Assembly (NCBI GenBank): GCA_024305745.1
Contig: JAHRBS010000007.1
Location: 2,480,001-2,544,000 of the forward strand
Direction of reading: 5' to 3'
Source: Polyporus tsugae
Lineage: Eukaryota > Basidiomycota > Agaricomycetes > Polyporales > Polyporaceae
DNA: 64,000 bases
Position numbers and translations under genes: made by a program
Notes under the pieces: model-generated
Database searches by the model: none
Told to the model about the DNA's origin: nothing
Seen by the model: the letters and a program-made list of their open reading frames with translations, nothing else
Shown here: in pieces, positions 1 to 11,410 of the stretch
Layout: each line of letters opens with the position of its first letter
Numbering within the stretch: the first letter of the stretch is position 1

Positions 1-221
1 GCCTGACAGTCCGCAGTAACGATGTTGGAATATAGCGATCGGTCGGGGGAGCCTAACTCCTCGACAAAAATAAATTGTCCTAACCAGGTCCTAACAGCAC
101 CAGGGTTCTAGTACTTATACTTACTGTACCTTGTTCCTGGCGTCAGACACGCGGCTACAGACGCGCCCGTTGGACGTTCTTGCACCCAAACCACGATCAC
201 TTGACATCCCCATAGTCCACG

Positions 222-1355
222 ATGGATACGGATCCATTCGAATGGAAAGAAGGTAGTACATGAAACACGTCTTCTCGCGTCGTGCTCACGTCTCGTCGAG
301 CCTGCAGACTACGGCGACATCCTCGAAAAGATTGCGGCGACCGATATAGTGCAGTACGCCCTCTTCTTGTGGTCGTGAGGGACGCACTGACAGACGGAGG
401 GCCATAAAGAATTGAATGGCCACTGCTGCGGAACGTCATCAAGTACAGGCTAGACAAGGTGCGATCAACTATGTTTATACCCCGCCATCCAAAAGAACCC
501 GCTAATCCTTTGCAGAACCTCGCAACTTTTCTCGCGGATGGCCCTCGATGGGAGCCTCGGCCGCCCTTGATGATTACGACGCCTCAGCAACTTCAGAATG
601 GCGGCCTGAAACTGCCACCGTTCCCGGCACGGGAATACCCAGCGGGAACCTCTAACCCGCTACCGAAAGTAGACTTATCGGAGAAGGAGGCAGATGAGTT
701 CAAGACATCCATCCATGCCCAGTTGGACGAGTTGGACGGGTACGAGGCACATATCTCAGTTGTGGACAGGATAACCAGACAATTCAACAGCACCCCCTTC
801 ACAATACAGCGCATATGCGAGCTTTGCGTCAATCCGCGACAACACTACAAGTACATCGGCAAGTACTTGAGAGCAGTGGAAAAGACCCTGCTCGTAACCT
901 CCACATGGGATGTCTTCCCCCCGCTATCTGAGAGCGATAGCACGTATTTGGCAGTCGGCTCGATCAGCACCTCTACAGTGTCAGCTCCCAACACGCCGCT
1001 GTTCTCCCCCATCCCGTTCCTCCACGAAGATGCCCGCCGTTCAAAGTCACGCAGTCCGCCCCCAAGTCCACTCGTTCTCCCTACAACCATCACAGGTGGT
1101 GTTAGTGCCGAGGGTGGAGAGGGTAAGGCTCTGGGGCTGGTCGACGAGTTAGACGACCCCAGCCCTGGTCACATGAGTGACCATATAGAACCAATTTCCG
1201 CGACGACGACGGTGGAGTCAAGACCGTTACATGGAACGTTGGAGGAGCGGTTCGTGAAGGGTTCGGAGGAGGGAGCGACCGGTGGGGCGGGAGAAACAAG
1301 TGAGGACGTACCCATGGCGCAGTACGAAGAGGGGAAGGATAATAAGACCGATTGA
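222..1355 (+). CDS. PPP4R2-like regulatory subunit of protein phosphatase 4
   Basis: Exons 222-252, 308-374, 410-458 and 516-1355 join to 328 aa. The protein resembles the R2 core regulatory subunit of protein phosphatase 4, which recruits the PP4 catalytic subunit in DNA-damage and cell-cycle control. The hallmark stretch PFTIQRICELCVNPRQHY followed by KYLRAVEKTLLV is plain at about residues 150-185. The N-terminal helices (WPLLRNVIKYRLDK) appear only after splicing. The C-terminal 150 residues are Ser/Pro/Glu-rich and probably disordered, as is usual for the family. The start at 222 is the first ATG whose splicing keeps frame; an open frame running in from 459 is intron readthrough. The 375-409 intron is only 35 nt, short for this window, so that junction is the least certain. 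Confidence 0.82.
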
Positions 1356-1448
1356 ACGCACGATGTACTGCATCAACTTGAACCGAATGAGGCCCACTGA
1401 CATCTTGCTGTGAGCTTCGAACACGACAGATGTGAACCGACGCTGCCG

Positions 1449-2243
1449 TCAGGTGAAGTCCTGTTTGATTTTTTCCAACATCGCTTTCATACGCAAGCCC
1501 ATATCCGGTTGACCACGACCACGCCCTCGTTGCACGCCGCCCCGACCTCTGGATTCACCACCTCTGGTCCCTCCACCTCTTCCCCGGCCTCTGTCTCTGC
1601 CTCTGCTACCTCTGCCTCGAGAAGGAGCGGCTCCTCTGTGCCTATGCAACGGGTCCGATTTGTGGGTATGCAAAGAGGAGCGCGAATATGCCATTCGCTG
1701 GAGATCTCGGAGTGAAGACTGTTCATCCGAGCGTTTCTGCGGTCCATTCCGTGCGCTCTTCGGCGGGGTTGGTCTTTTGAAGGAGGCAGACGTGGGATTA
1801 GATGTGTCTGGCGTTTCGTCCTCAGAGGACCCTTCCGGCTCGGAGTCGACCGCCTCGTCTCCGGTCTTCTGAGCTGCGACGCCGCCGTCAGAAGAGCCGG
1901 AGGTCAGCCCTTGCTCTTCGTCGTCTTCTAGATCCTGGTCCGATTCACGGTCGTTGGGTTCGTCCGCGCCGACACGACGTTCAAACTGATGCCGCGAAGG
2001 GACGAGCCCTTCTTTGCGTTTTTGAGCCTTCCACTTGCTCTTGATCTTTTGCACTTCGACCCAAGATCGTTTCAGCTTTTTAGCTAAGTTAAGGAGCGAC
2101 GCAACAGTCAGCAACGGTTGTCGTTCAGTAGCTTGTGGGTAGGAACAATACATACCACGCTGAACAGGAAGGTGTTGGAAGGTCGGAGGTTTCTTGCGCT
2201 TGAGGCCGTGCTCTTGTTGTGCGGAAGAAGACGACGGGGACAT
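1449..2243 (-). CDS. Uncharacterised basic RG-rich protein, probably nucleolar
   Basis: Exons 2243-2156 and 2083-1449 give 240 aa. The 72-nt intron is in frame without stops but has a strong GTATGT donor and CTTAACTTAG end. Removing it joins PVQR to AKKLKRSWVEVQKIK, making one continuous basic helix. The protein then has a short Lys/Arg/Trp helix (about residues 30-55), an acidic Ser/Asp/Glu middle, and a long Arg-Gly tract (RGRGSRGRDRGRGRG and neighbours, about 190-225) ending in a helical tail. RG tracts of this kind are typical of nucleolar and RNA-binding proteins. I do not recognise the family and assign no function. The ATG at 2243 was preferred because the open frame upstream of it looks non-coding. 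Confidence 0.55.
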   Translation of the reverse strand: MSPSSSSAQQEHGLKRKKPPTFQHLPVQRGMYCSYPQATERQPLLTVASLLNLAKKLKRSWVEVQKIKSKWKAQKRKEGLVPSRHQFERRVGADEPNDRESDQDLEDDEEQGLTSGSSDGGVAAQKTGDEAVDSEPEGSSEDETPDTSNPTSASFKRPTPPKSARNGPQKRSDEQSSLRDLQRMAYSRSSLHTHKSDPLHRHRGAAPSRGRGSRGRDRGRGRGGGTRGGESRGRGGVQRGRGRGQPDMGLRMKAMLEKIKQDFT

Positions 2244-2588
2244 AATAGACACCGGTTGAGGAACAACGGCAGCAGAGCCAAGCTTCGTTGGGGACGGCAC
2301 AAGGGCGGCGCAAAGATGACGGAAGGATGAGTGAGCGACAGCAGACTTGACGGAGACCTGGAGCTCTGGAGGCTGGAGGCCAGCTGGAGGCTGGGGAGGA
2401 CGTCGACTCGGTGACTCGCGAGCGATGCAAGAGCCAACGATTACATAACGCCTTGTCATGACATATATAGCGGCACCGAGGCGCGCGACTCCAACCTTTG
2501 AACTGCTCCGTCGTCCGCCTCCTTCCATCCTCCAACCCCCACTCAGTTTTTCTCTCCCGCCTCTCTTTGTATCCTTACTTCTCGTCGC

Positions 2589-3203
2589 ATGAACGTGCAG
2601 AACCTCGCCACCTTCGGTGCGTCCCTCCCTTGCGTGCGGGCCTCCACCCGTTCTGCTTATCGATTGCGCGGTTGTTAACCATTCCTTCCCCTTCTTCGTT
2701 GTTCCCTCCTCTCTTGGCGGGCGTGCAACACAGATCCCTTCGCAGACGAGGGAGACCCTCTTAGCAACACTCAGGACGTCGGGTCTCAGCAGAACTACAT
2801 CCACATCCGTATCCAGCAGCGGAACGGCCGTAAGACCCTGACCACCCTCCAGGGCCTCCCCAAAGGTTCGTCGTCGCCATATCCCCAGTCATACAATCCC
2901 TCGTCCTCATCCTCTCCGTTCCTCTGCAGAGTATGACCTTAAGAAGCTCTTGAAGGCATTCAAGAAGGCAAGTCTCCCCTCTATGACCACCTCAGTGTGG
3001 CTTGGCCCCGAGATACATCTATGACGCTAACTCTCGTTCTCTGTTGATATTCCATGTAGGAATTCGCCTGCAACGGTACTCTCGTTGATGATGAGGAGGC
3101 CGGCCAGGTCATCCAACTCCAGGGCGACCAAAGGCTGAAGATCTCCACGTTCCTGGTCGACGAAGGCATCCCCAAGGGCACCATCAAGGTTCACGGATTC
3201 TGA
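2589..3203 (+). CDS. SUI1: Translation initiation factor eIF1 (SUI1)
   Basis: Exons 2589-2616, 2734-2865, 2930-2967 and 3060-3203 give 113 aa, the normal eIF1 length. eIF1 binds the 40S subunit near the P site and enforces start-codon selection in the 43S complex. The SUI1 fold is complete: IHIRIQQRNGRKTLTTLQGL, then EYDLKKLLKAFKKEFACNG, and the ending GTIKVHGF. The third intron (2968-3059) begins with GCAAGT, not GT, after AAGAAG. The frame and the conserved join AFKK-EFACNG demand this, so it is a GC-AG intron. The first intron, just after codon 9, is 117 nt and pyrimidine-rich. Confidence 0.96.
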
Positions 3204-3721
3204 AATCGTGTAACGTATATCGTCTTCGCGCATTGTTCCATCGAGCCGATCCGAGGCAGCAAGCTAGAGCGTTGGTTTAGTGTTTAGTCACACGATCCTC
3301 TTCCACTCTCTTCCTTCTATCCCTATCGCATCATGTTCCCTATTCCTATGCGTCACGCCCTTCCATCTCGTCCGTCGTACGGTTCCTCGCTTTTGTGTGT
3401 ACTACCTATTGTCACGATATATCGGTCTCCAGATGTTCATATCTCTTTGAACAAGTTTCAGGGTTTGAACCCTGAACCTGAGACGCAGCATCGGTGAATT
3501 ATTTGCAAACCAAGCCGGCGCCGGCCTGCGGCAAACTCCATATAAAACGTCACTCACCCGCGTACGCAGATCATCCCGAACCAGCACGACTTCTTGAGCA
3601 ACCGACCACATTTCTGATTGTAGGCTAGCATCATGTTTACATCAAGAAACGAAACACGACTCAACTGTGAGAGCAGGTAATACAGATAGAACGACAGCGT
3701 GACCCCGCAGAATATCAGAAA
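3204..3721. other. Intergenic stretch between convergent 3' ends
   Basis: This 518-base stretch lies between the stop of the eIF1 gene and the stop of the SNRNP27 gene. It probably holds both 3' untranslated regions. I see no coding exon, RNA gene or repeat in it. Confidence 0.5.
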
Positions 3722-4719
3722 TTACTTGATTTTGTCCAACGGCCTGACAAGGAACTCCGTCAGAGTGATACCTATGAAATCGGAAAGAAGTACGAACCTG
3801 TTGAAACCTCCACGCCTATGAAACGAGAAGAGCGGATCTTCGTTAGCAAAACGATCGTCCCAGATTAAAGCTGGTGAAGATACGCACCGGTTCATGTACT
3901 GCCTCCATGTCCGCTGCTGCTTGATGCTCGCGCCGCCGTCCTGATTGCCTTCGACGTGCTTGCCCTGGAAGGAGTCGCGTTACACATTGACACACTGCGA
4001 CTCGAGGAACGCAAGGAAGAGGGACGTACCTTGGTAGTTCCAAACCCACCCATGCCCATCATAGCCATCATGGCAGTGTCGTCGTCATTGGTCGCGTCCA
4101 TCTCCTCCCCTTCCTCCGCACCTTCTACAGGGGCTTCAGAATCCTGTCGAGGCCGCGAACCCGAGGGCTCGGGAGTATCTAGCATACAGTCAGCCTTACA
4201 CGGCGTGCGCACGACGAGACTTTAGGCACACACCTGTATGTTGTCGTTCCCGCGTACCAGCCGGCTTGGGGTCGTGTTCAGAGACACGGTCGACCTGCCT
4301 GCCGTCCTTGTCTTTGACATGCCGGTCCCGGTTGATGTCTCTGGGAGGAACAGGAGGGGGCTCGCGCTTGCCATCCCGGTCCCTGTCGTGGTCTCGTCTG
4401 TCCCGGTCGTCCCGTCTTCTGTCGTCCCGTCGATCGTCTCGTCTGTCGTCGCGCCTCGTATCCCGACGGTCGTCTTCCCTACCTCTAGCGTGGTAGTCCC
4501 GGCGATCCGCTGCGCAAGGGTCACATCCGTTGAATGGAATGTATGCCACACAGAATGGTGGGAAGACGCACCCGGTCCACCTCGCCTGTCCCCGCCACCC
4601 CTGCGAGCAGGGCTGCGGGAACGACTTCTGCGACCCCCGCGGTGGCCGCCACGGTCCCTGTCGCGCTCGTCGTGATCCCGGCTTCTATCCCTTCTCCTGT
4701 AGTCGTAACGCGAAGACAT
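3722..4719 (-). CDS. U4/U6.U5 tri-snRNP 27 kDa protein (SNRNP27-like)
   Basis: Exons 4719-4572, 4509-4234, 4178-4030, 3964-3888, 3815-3798 and 3743-3722 give 229 aa. The N-terminal half is an Arg/Asp/Ser-rich low-complexity region with DDRRD and DRDR repeats. The C-terminal half has the family signature: an MMGMGGFGTTKGKHVEGN stretch, then TWRQYMNRRGGFNRPLDKIK at the very end. In human SNRNP27 the equivalent tail sits in the spliceosome near the U6 ACAGA region and helps fix the 5' splice site. That conserved tail is encoded by three small exons of 77, 18 and 22 nt, so its reading depends on exact splicing. The RD/RS region has long open frames in other frames, which are shadows. Confidence 0.9.
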
Positions 4720-4998
4720 GGTGAAGGAAGCACAGGCAGTCGTGTGTGGCGGAAGCCGTGGAACACGCTGCCTTTGCGTCAAGCGCAAGCTTCCTACTCT
4801 GTTGCACGTGACCTGAACGCGTCGATTGAAACGTGGTCAAGTTGCTTGAGCGAGCTCACTGTGTCCAGACTCCAGACTCGACACAACCCGAGGATGTGCA
4901 TCGCGACTTGATAGCGAATGTGACAATGACACACGAAACTGTACAGAACTGCATTACATTCTAGTTGCTTCAACGACGAGTCATCCCATATATGCATG

Positions 4999-6709
<1,711 letters not shown>

Positions 6710-7295
6710 GGTTGGCACAGGAGCCGACGCGGAAAGACCACGGGCTCGAACTCTAGACGGACATGTCGAACGCGGCGGTTACAGTAGTGATATTGCATGA
6801 TTACACACCAGCGTCGGCAGTCCGCGCCCAGCCTGTACATCGAGCCACCCCCGCTAGCGCTGGGAATGGGATGAAGCGATCTCTCTCGGAGATTGCACAC
6901 AAATGACGCAACGTTCAGCACAGTTTCGTGCGCTTCACCAGGTGTCAGCACGACGACTTCGGAGGTTACTCACTGTCGCGATCTTGTCTAAGGTGGATCG
7001 TCCTCGAGTGGAGGCCGCTACAAATACTCAAAGAGCAATTCGATTACATTGTACGAGGCGCAGTGATACACGGTAAGAAGCTAGTTATACATCCAACCAA
7101 AAAATCTCGGTTACAATGCTACAAAGAGAGTTATGGAATGAATGGCGGAAGGGCGAAGTAGTACAACAAATGACGATTAGATTGAAGAATTAGGATAGAG
7201 AACGAAGGGGGGTCGAAGTTACATAGAGCAGGCGGCGATGAATCGTCGAATTTCGTGGCCGTTACATTTCAATAGAGCAATGAATTCCTGCACCA
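6710..7295. other. Intergenic, GSH2 promoter side and opsin-related gene 3' side
   Basis: Between the start of GSH2 and the stop of the opsin-related gene, both on the minus strand. It should hold the GSH2 promoter and the 3' UTR of the gene upstream. I see no further exon or RNA gene. Confidence 0.45.
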
Positions 7296-8329
7296 TTAGA
7301 CGTCTCCAGCAGCACCGGCATTGGCAACAGGGACAGCGGGGCCTTGATTGTTGACGACAAAGCTTGTTTTGTCCGTATACTTCCCGGACTGCAAGCCAAA
7401 GGCATTGTAGTCGGCGGCGCGTAGCTCCCAGAGGAAGAAGACCAGGAAGACAGGGCCGGCAAGGACATCGAGGATGCCGTACCAAATCATCTCGGAGGTG
7501 ACCGAGATGACATTTCCACCCTCTGAGCATGCCCAAGCAATCGGGTAAAGGAGGAGGAGAAGGGATAAGTAAGCCGAGGCAATGCGGTATCCACTCCGTA
7601 TGGCACCTCCGGCGGCGAAGGTCGTGCGGGGGCCGTGCCAGAGGAGAACGTGCCTGAAAAGTTGTTTAGTGTTAGTTGAGCTGCAAAACATACTATACTA
7701 AGGTGGCTTATAGACTGACCAGATGTAGAAAAGGGCAGCGGCACCGAAGACATAGTAACCCCACTTGTAGGTGCTGGGAACCAGGGCTGCGACGAGGCCA
7801 CTGATCACAAGCACAATGCTCATGAACAAAGTGGTGAATATGTCAGAGAGCGGGAGGCCGGTGGCGAGGAGGAGCTCGAGCAGGAGGAGCGGGAAGGCGA
7901 TGAACCAGTTGATGTACCGAACGTACTGTTGATGGGGGTGTCAGAAGGGTTATACTGTACAATGAGTGGTCGCTTCGAATGACTGACCCAGATCTGGCGA
8001 GTGCCTTCACCCCTAAATTCAACCTCAACGGGGGTCCAGCCGAGGTCGGAGGCCATTGAGAAGTACGCCAAAGCCCCAGCGGTCAATACTACAATGGCGA
8101 TCTGGTGGAAGAGACGCGTTCCGCGAGGGCGCTGTATTCAGAGGCATAGTCAATTGCGAGGCTGGATCTAATGCTCTCTGAGGCAGCGGCTTACGCTGAA
8201 CGCCCATCCAACTACACCGAGGAGGGCAACCCCGAAGATCGAGAACGCAGCCCACAGCCAATCAGACCCGTGGGTCGAGAGGTGGTAGGTCGCGTTGGGA
8301 GGGTTGATGTCGAGCGCCTTGTTGCCCAT
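7296..8329 (-). CDS. Opsin-related (HSP30/YRO2-like) seven-helix protein without retinal lysine
   Basis: Exons 8329-8195, 8131-7988, 7925-7720 and 7653-7296 give 280 aa with seven hydrophobic helices. The fold is that of microbial rhodopsin: helix C reads RYINWFIAFPLLLLE and helix G reads YGILDVLAGPVF. Where bacteriorhodopsin has the Schiff-base lysine (LDVSAK), this protein has Gly-228. Where it has proton acceptor Asp-85 there is Asn-99, and Glu-110 replaces Asp-96. It therefore belongs with fungal opsin-related pro-teins such as yeast Hsp30, Yro2 and Mrh1, plasma-membrane stress proteins, rather than light-driven pumps. No pump or sensory activity should be inferred. A TATAAAA box and a possible heat-shock element lie upstream. 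Confidence 0.9.
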
Positions 8330-8425
8330 GACGGTTGTATTGGAGGGAGGAGGGAGGATTTTTTGGTGGGTGCGGGTAGAAGAGAACGATCCAAGGATTA
8401 GGTTAAACGGGTCTGCTCCAAGGAC

Positions 8426-8432
8426 TTTTATA
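8426..8432 (-). promoter_or_regulatory. TATA box of the opsin-related gene
   Basis: On the minus strand the sequence reads GGTATAAAAGTCC, a perfect TATAAAA, about 97 bases before the ATG at 8329. Strong TATA boxes usually mark stress-inducible, highly variable promoters, which suits an HSP30-like gene. Spacing to the real start site is not known. Confidence 0.6.
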
Positions 8433-8490
8433 CCGAAGAGAAGAGTAGTCTCGACGAGCACCGAGGTCGCGCCTGGCCGCCCGAGCATCG

Positions 8491-8500
8491 TGAATTTTCG
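8491..8500. promoter_or_regulatory. Possible heat-shock element upstream of the opsin-related gene
   Basis: Two abutting perfect pentamers, TGAAT and TTTCG (nGAAn nTTCn), lie about 160 bases before the ATG at 8329, upstream of the TATA box. The next pentamer (GGAGA) is imperfect. Two units occur by chance fairly often, so this is only suggestive. Confidence 0.25.
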
Positions 8501-9336
8501 GGAGAAGATGAGTCATGGGCCGAACTATGGGTTAGTTGTGTTCGATGGCCGCTTCTACACCCTTCGGACATGGCGATGGTCAACCCAGACAATATAGTCG
8601 GGGAAGGCTTTCTCACTTGCGTCATTGCGCGCTACGCTCGAGCGACGCCGTCGAATCCGACGCGAGCGAGATGACACTCGTCCAAGAGACTGGCCACGAA
8701 TGGGTCCGACACGCAGTCGGAACCCTAGTTCACCTGACGAAATGCGTGCTTGAAGTGTGTAAGTATATGACGGGGCCTTGAGCGGCTGGACCTGCGACCT
8801 CGATGACTTGTGACCCTAGCATGAGGGACCATGTATGTTGAGAGTGAGCAAGGTTCTAGGCATCCACTTTAGTTCCTCATCGGCCTTCTTCGGTGGTTGT
8901 GGTGGGCCAATAGTCCAGACCTAAACATATCGGTGAATTCGGTGTATCCTGAACGTCAGGTAGATTACCTGCCGGAAGCATACAGTCCGAGACTCGCCGG
9001 CTCGGGAGTACACGGTAAATGTAAATGAAGAAGTTTCTGGGTCACCGTGGCTTTGAGCGTTCCATGGCAGGAGTTCCACATTTCGACGAGGACAGCTGAG
9101 GATTGCAAGGCCGTGGCGGGATATTGGCCAGGAGCACGGGTGGGAATACTAGCGCTTAAGTAGTGTAGCTCAGGCTCACGGTGACGATGCACCAGGCAAA
9201 GGGACGTTCGCTCGAGGCGCCCGGGCCGGGAACCGCCGCCAGCGTGTCGATCGCGGACGCCGGAGGGTTGTGTGCTGGTTGGCCCGTTGTCTGCTTATCC
9301 ACCATCCTCTGGCTAGCACTCCACCGAGTATTTCTT
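8501..9336. other. Intergenic between divergent genes
   Basis: Divergent upstream region of the opsin-related gene (minus) and the RRM-like gene (plus). Together with 8330-8500 it is about 1 kb. Apart from the TATA box and the candidate heat-shock element I see nothing supportable. Short open frames here have no intron logic or recognisable motif. Confidence 0.4.
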
Positions 9337-10153
9337 ATGGCTAGCCGTATCGCTGGTAAGGCTTTGGAAGGTACGCATTGCCCTCAATATTATCAGCGGA
9401 GAAAAGTCACACTTTTGTCCAGGCGGCCCAATAGTCTCCGTCAACCTGAAGGGGCTGTCTCGCACTGCTCTTCCTCACGATTTACGGCGGTTGTGCGGGA
9501 AGTCAGGCGTTGAGAATGTGTCTGTTGGTGAGTATTTAACTTGAAATCCTTTACGCCTGTCTTGAGGCTTCGTCGGTTACAGTGGCCGTGAACTACAACC
9601 GGTTCAGACCGGACGGGACGGCGACCCTTTCCTTCACGCGTCCGGAGTTCGTACCCGCTGCCGTCAAGGCTTTAGATAGAGCCGTGGTGGGGGGCAAAAG
9701 TATCAGCGCAGAACCGACCGACGAAATTCCAGTACTCCCCCGTACACGCGGGTCAAAAGGGATCTTGGACGCAGCTCAGAGAGGCATTTATAGGGGCAGC
9801 GGGCCCAGCGCTGGGGTTCCGGGAGGGGGAAAAACCGTCGTGCTTTCTGGTCTACCAGATAGGACGATCCCGGTCGTTGTGGCAGAGAACCTACGCAGCT
9901 TCAAGTTGGCTCGATCGGAAATGGGTAGCCCGGCCGTTGTGAAAGCGTTCAAGTGAGTCTCTCTATTGACTAGGAGGTCTTCCCTCACCAACCCCCTCAC
10001 AGTAATCAGAAATTGTCCTCAACGTCCCGCTTCATTGTCCGCCTGTCCTCTGTTTCAGAAGCATATCGGCTTGTCCGCACGCTACACATGCAAAAGTGGC
10101 GACCTGACCTTCATAACGACAAGTTCGTTATACGGGCCTCGGTGGTACCATAG
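9337..10153 (+). CDS. Uncharacterised protein with two RRM-like folds
   Basis: Exons 9337-9370, 9423-9527, 9583-9952 and 10003-10153 add to exactly 220 codons (219 aa), which supports the joins. The first half shows a beta-alpha-beta-beta-alpha-beta order: VSVNLKGLSR, LPHDLRRLCGKSGV, VSVVAVNYNRF, GTATLSFTRPEFVPAAVKAL, VGGKSISAEP. A second similar unit starts at KTVVLSGLPDR and ends FVIRASVVP. Classical RNP aromatic motifs are weak, so RNA binding is only inferred. The N-terminus MASRIAGKALEG is short and basic and could be a mitochondrial presequence, although an in-frame extension upstream of 9337 cannot be ruled out. No specific function is assigned. Confidence 0.55.
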
Positions 10154-10407
10154 GGTTTCTGTGAGGGCGTCGCACATAATATTATACAGCTGACATATTT
10201 CGTGCAAATAATCTCATACACCTGCATGATACCCACGCAGCTACAAGCAAACAATAGCGTAACCAGCCAACCTAGTACAACAGATCGAGGGTACGTTAGG
10301 GCCATTTCACATGCGACCTGCGTCGTGTTCTGGCTCTTCCAATTTTGCACGAGGTTCCTGCGATTATATGGTGTTAATGCCGTGAGGGTTGCCTGCCATT
10401 GAAAGAA

Positions 10408-11196
10408 TCATACCCCTCGTGCACCCTCGCCTTCGTCCTCCGGAGACCTTGCACGCTTGAGGGGGTTTTCGGAAACATCCTTCCAATCACCTCCACCTCC
10501 AGCAACGGCACCGGGTACGTCTTGAGCATCGTTGTAACGCTCCTCGACCTCCCGCCTGCGCTCGATCTCCGCGCGCTGTGCTTGCGCACCCCAACCTCCG
10601 CGACCGGGGTCGTAGTCTTGTCTGTGCTCGTCTCGCACCTGACGGTACACCGTCAACGACTAGGCTCTGTGAATCTGGGAATATTGCGACGTACCTGTCC
10701 GCCGCTCTTGCCTCGACCAAACTGCCGACCGTCTCGGTAGCCTAGGTCAAGGTCACAACGGATGATACGTTCGTCGAGCTTGGTACCGCTGATGTACCGC
10801 AAGCAAGCTAATGCCTCGGCGTGACTGTAATACTCAACAAAACAAAACCCACACGGTGTCCTGGAACTCGATTCACACACAGTCGGAGTGTTCTCAGTGC
10901 AATGGGGCGTACCTCGTATTCCGGTCAAGCCCCATAATGATACGCTTAATTCCTCCACCATCCTCCGAATTCCTGCATTTGGAGAATATCTCATATATCT
11001 GTTCTTCGGTGGTGTAGAAGCTCAGATTGCCAATCTGTATGAGTTGGTAAGGTTCGAACTTGAACTACGGAGGACTGTGGCATACATAGAGGGTACTCGT
11101 TTTGGAGAGCAGATCGTTCTGCGTCTGACGGTCCACACGGGATTGGGAGTCCTTGTAGTTGGAAGGCTGGTCCAGAGGCGTGACTATGTGGGCCAT
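10408..11196 (-). CDS. CBC2: Nuclear cap-binding complex small subunit (CBP20)
   Basis: Exons 11196-11086, 11034-10913, 10860-10695 and 10638-10408 give 209 aa. The small cap-binding subunit stacks the m7G cap between tyrosines and needs the large subunit for stability. Characteristic runs are [15 protein letters not shown] near the N-terminus, [36 protein letters not shown] and [19 protein letters not shown], then [20 protein letters not shown]. The tail is Arg/Glu/Gly-rich. Between SKC and GIKRI there are seven extra residues (58-64, RNSEDGG) that the family normally lacks, in the loop after helix 1 of the RRM. The gene is divergent from RPT3, with 214 bp between start codons. Confidence 0.93.
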
Positions 11197-11410
11197 GGCA
11201 AGCGGGTTTGAAGTCAAGCAGATGAGGGAGTTGGAAGAGACGTTGAGCGTCCAGCCAAGAGGTTACAGACGCCCACGAGCGCTATTCTTCAACTCACGTG
11301 CGGGTACGAGACGCGTCCTCCGAGTCCACGGCCGCGTCAGCCTTGCTCTCTCGACACGCTCTCAAGGCCCGACCACCCTTCCCGCCCCCACTCTCTACTC
11401 ACTTTTCACT

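Noticed and set aside
459..1355. PPP4R2-like gene starting at 459
   Set aside because: That start is a GTG inside an intron. Splicing from the ATG at 222 gives the conserved N-terminal helix.
4222..4788. Thr-rich and Ser/Arg-rich frames over the SNRNP27 gene
   Set aside because: They are shadows of the RD/RS-repeat exons; only the spliced frame reaches the conserved PLDKIK ending.
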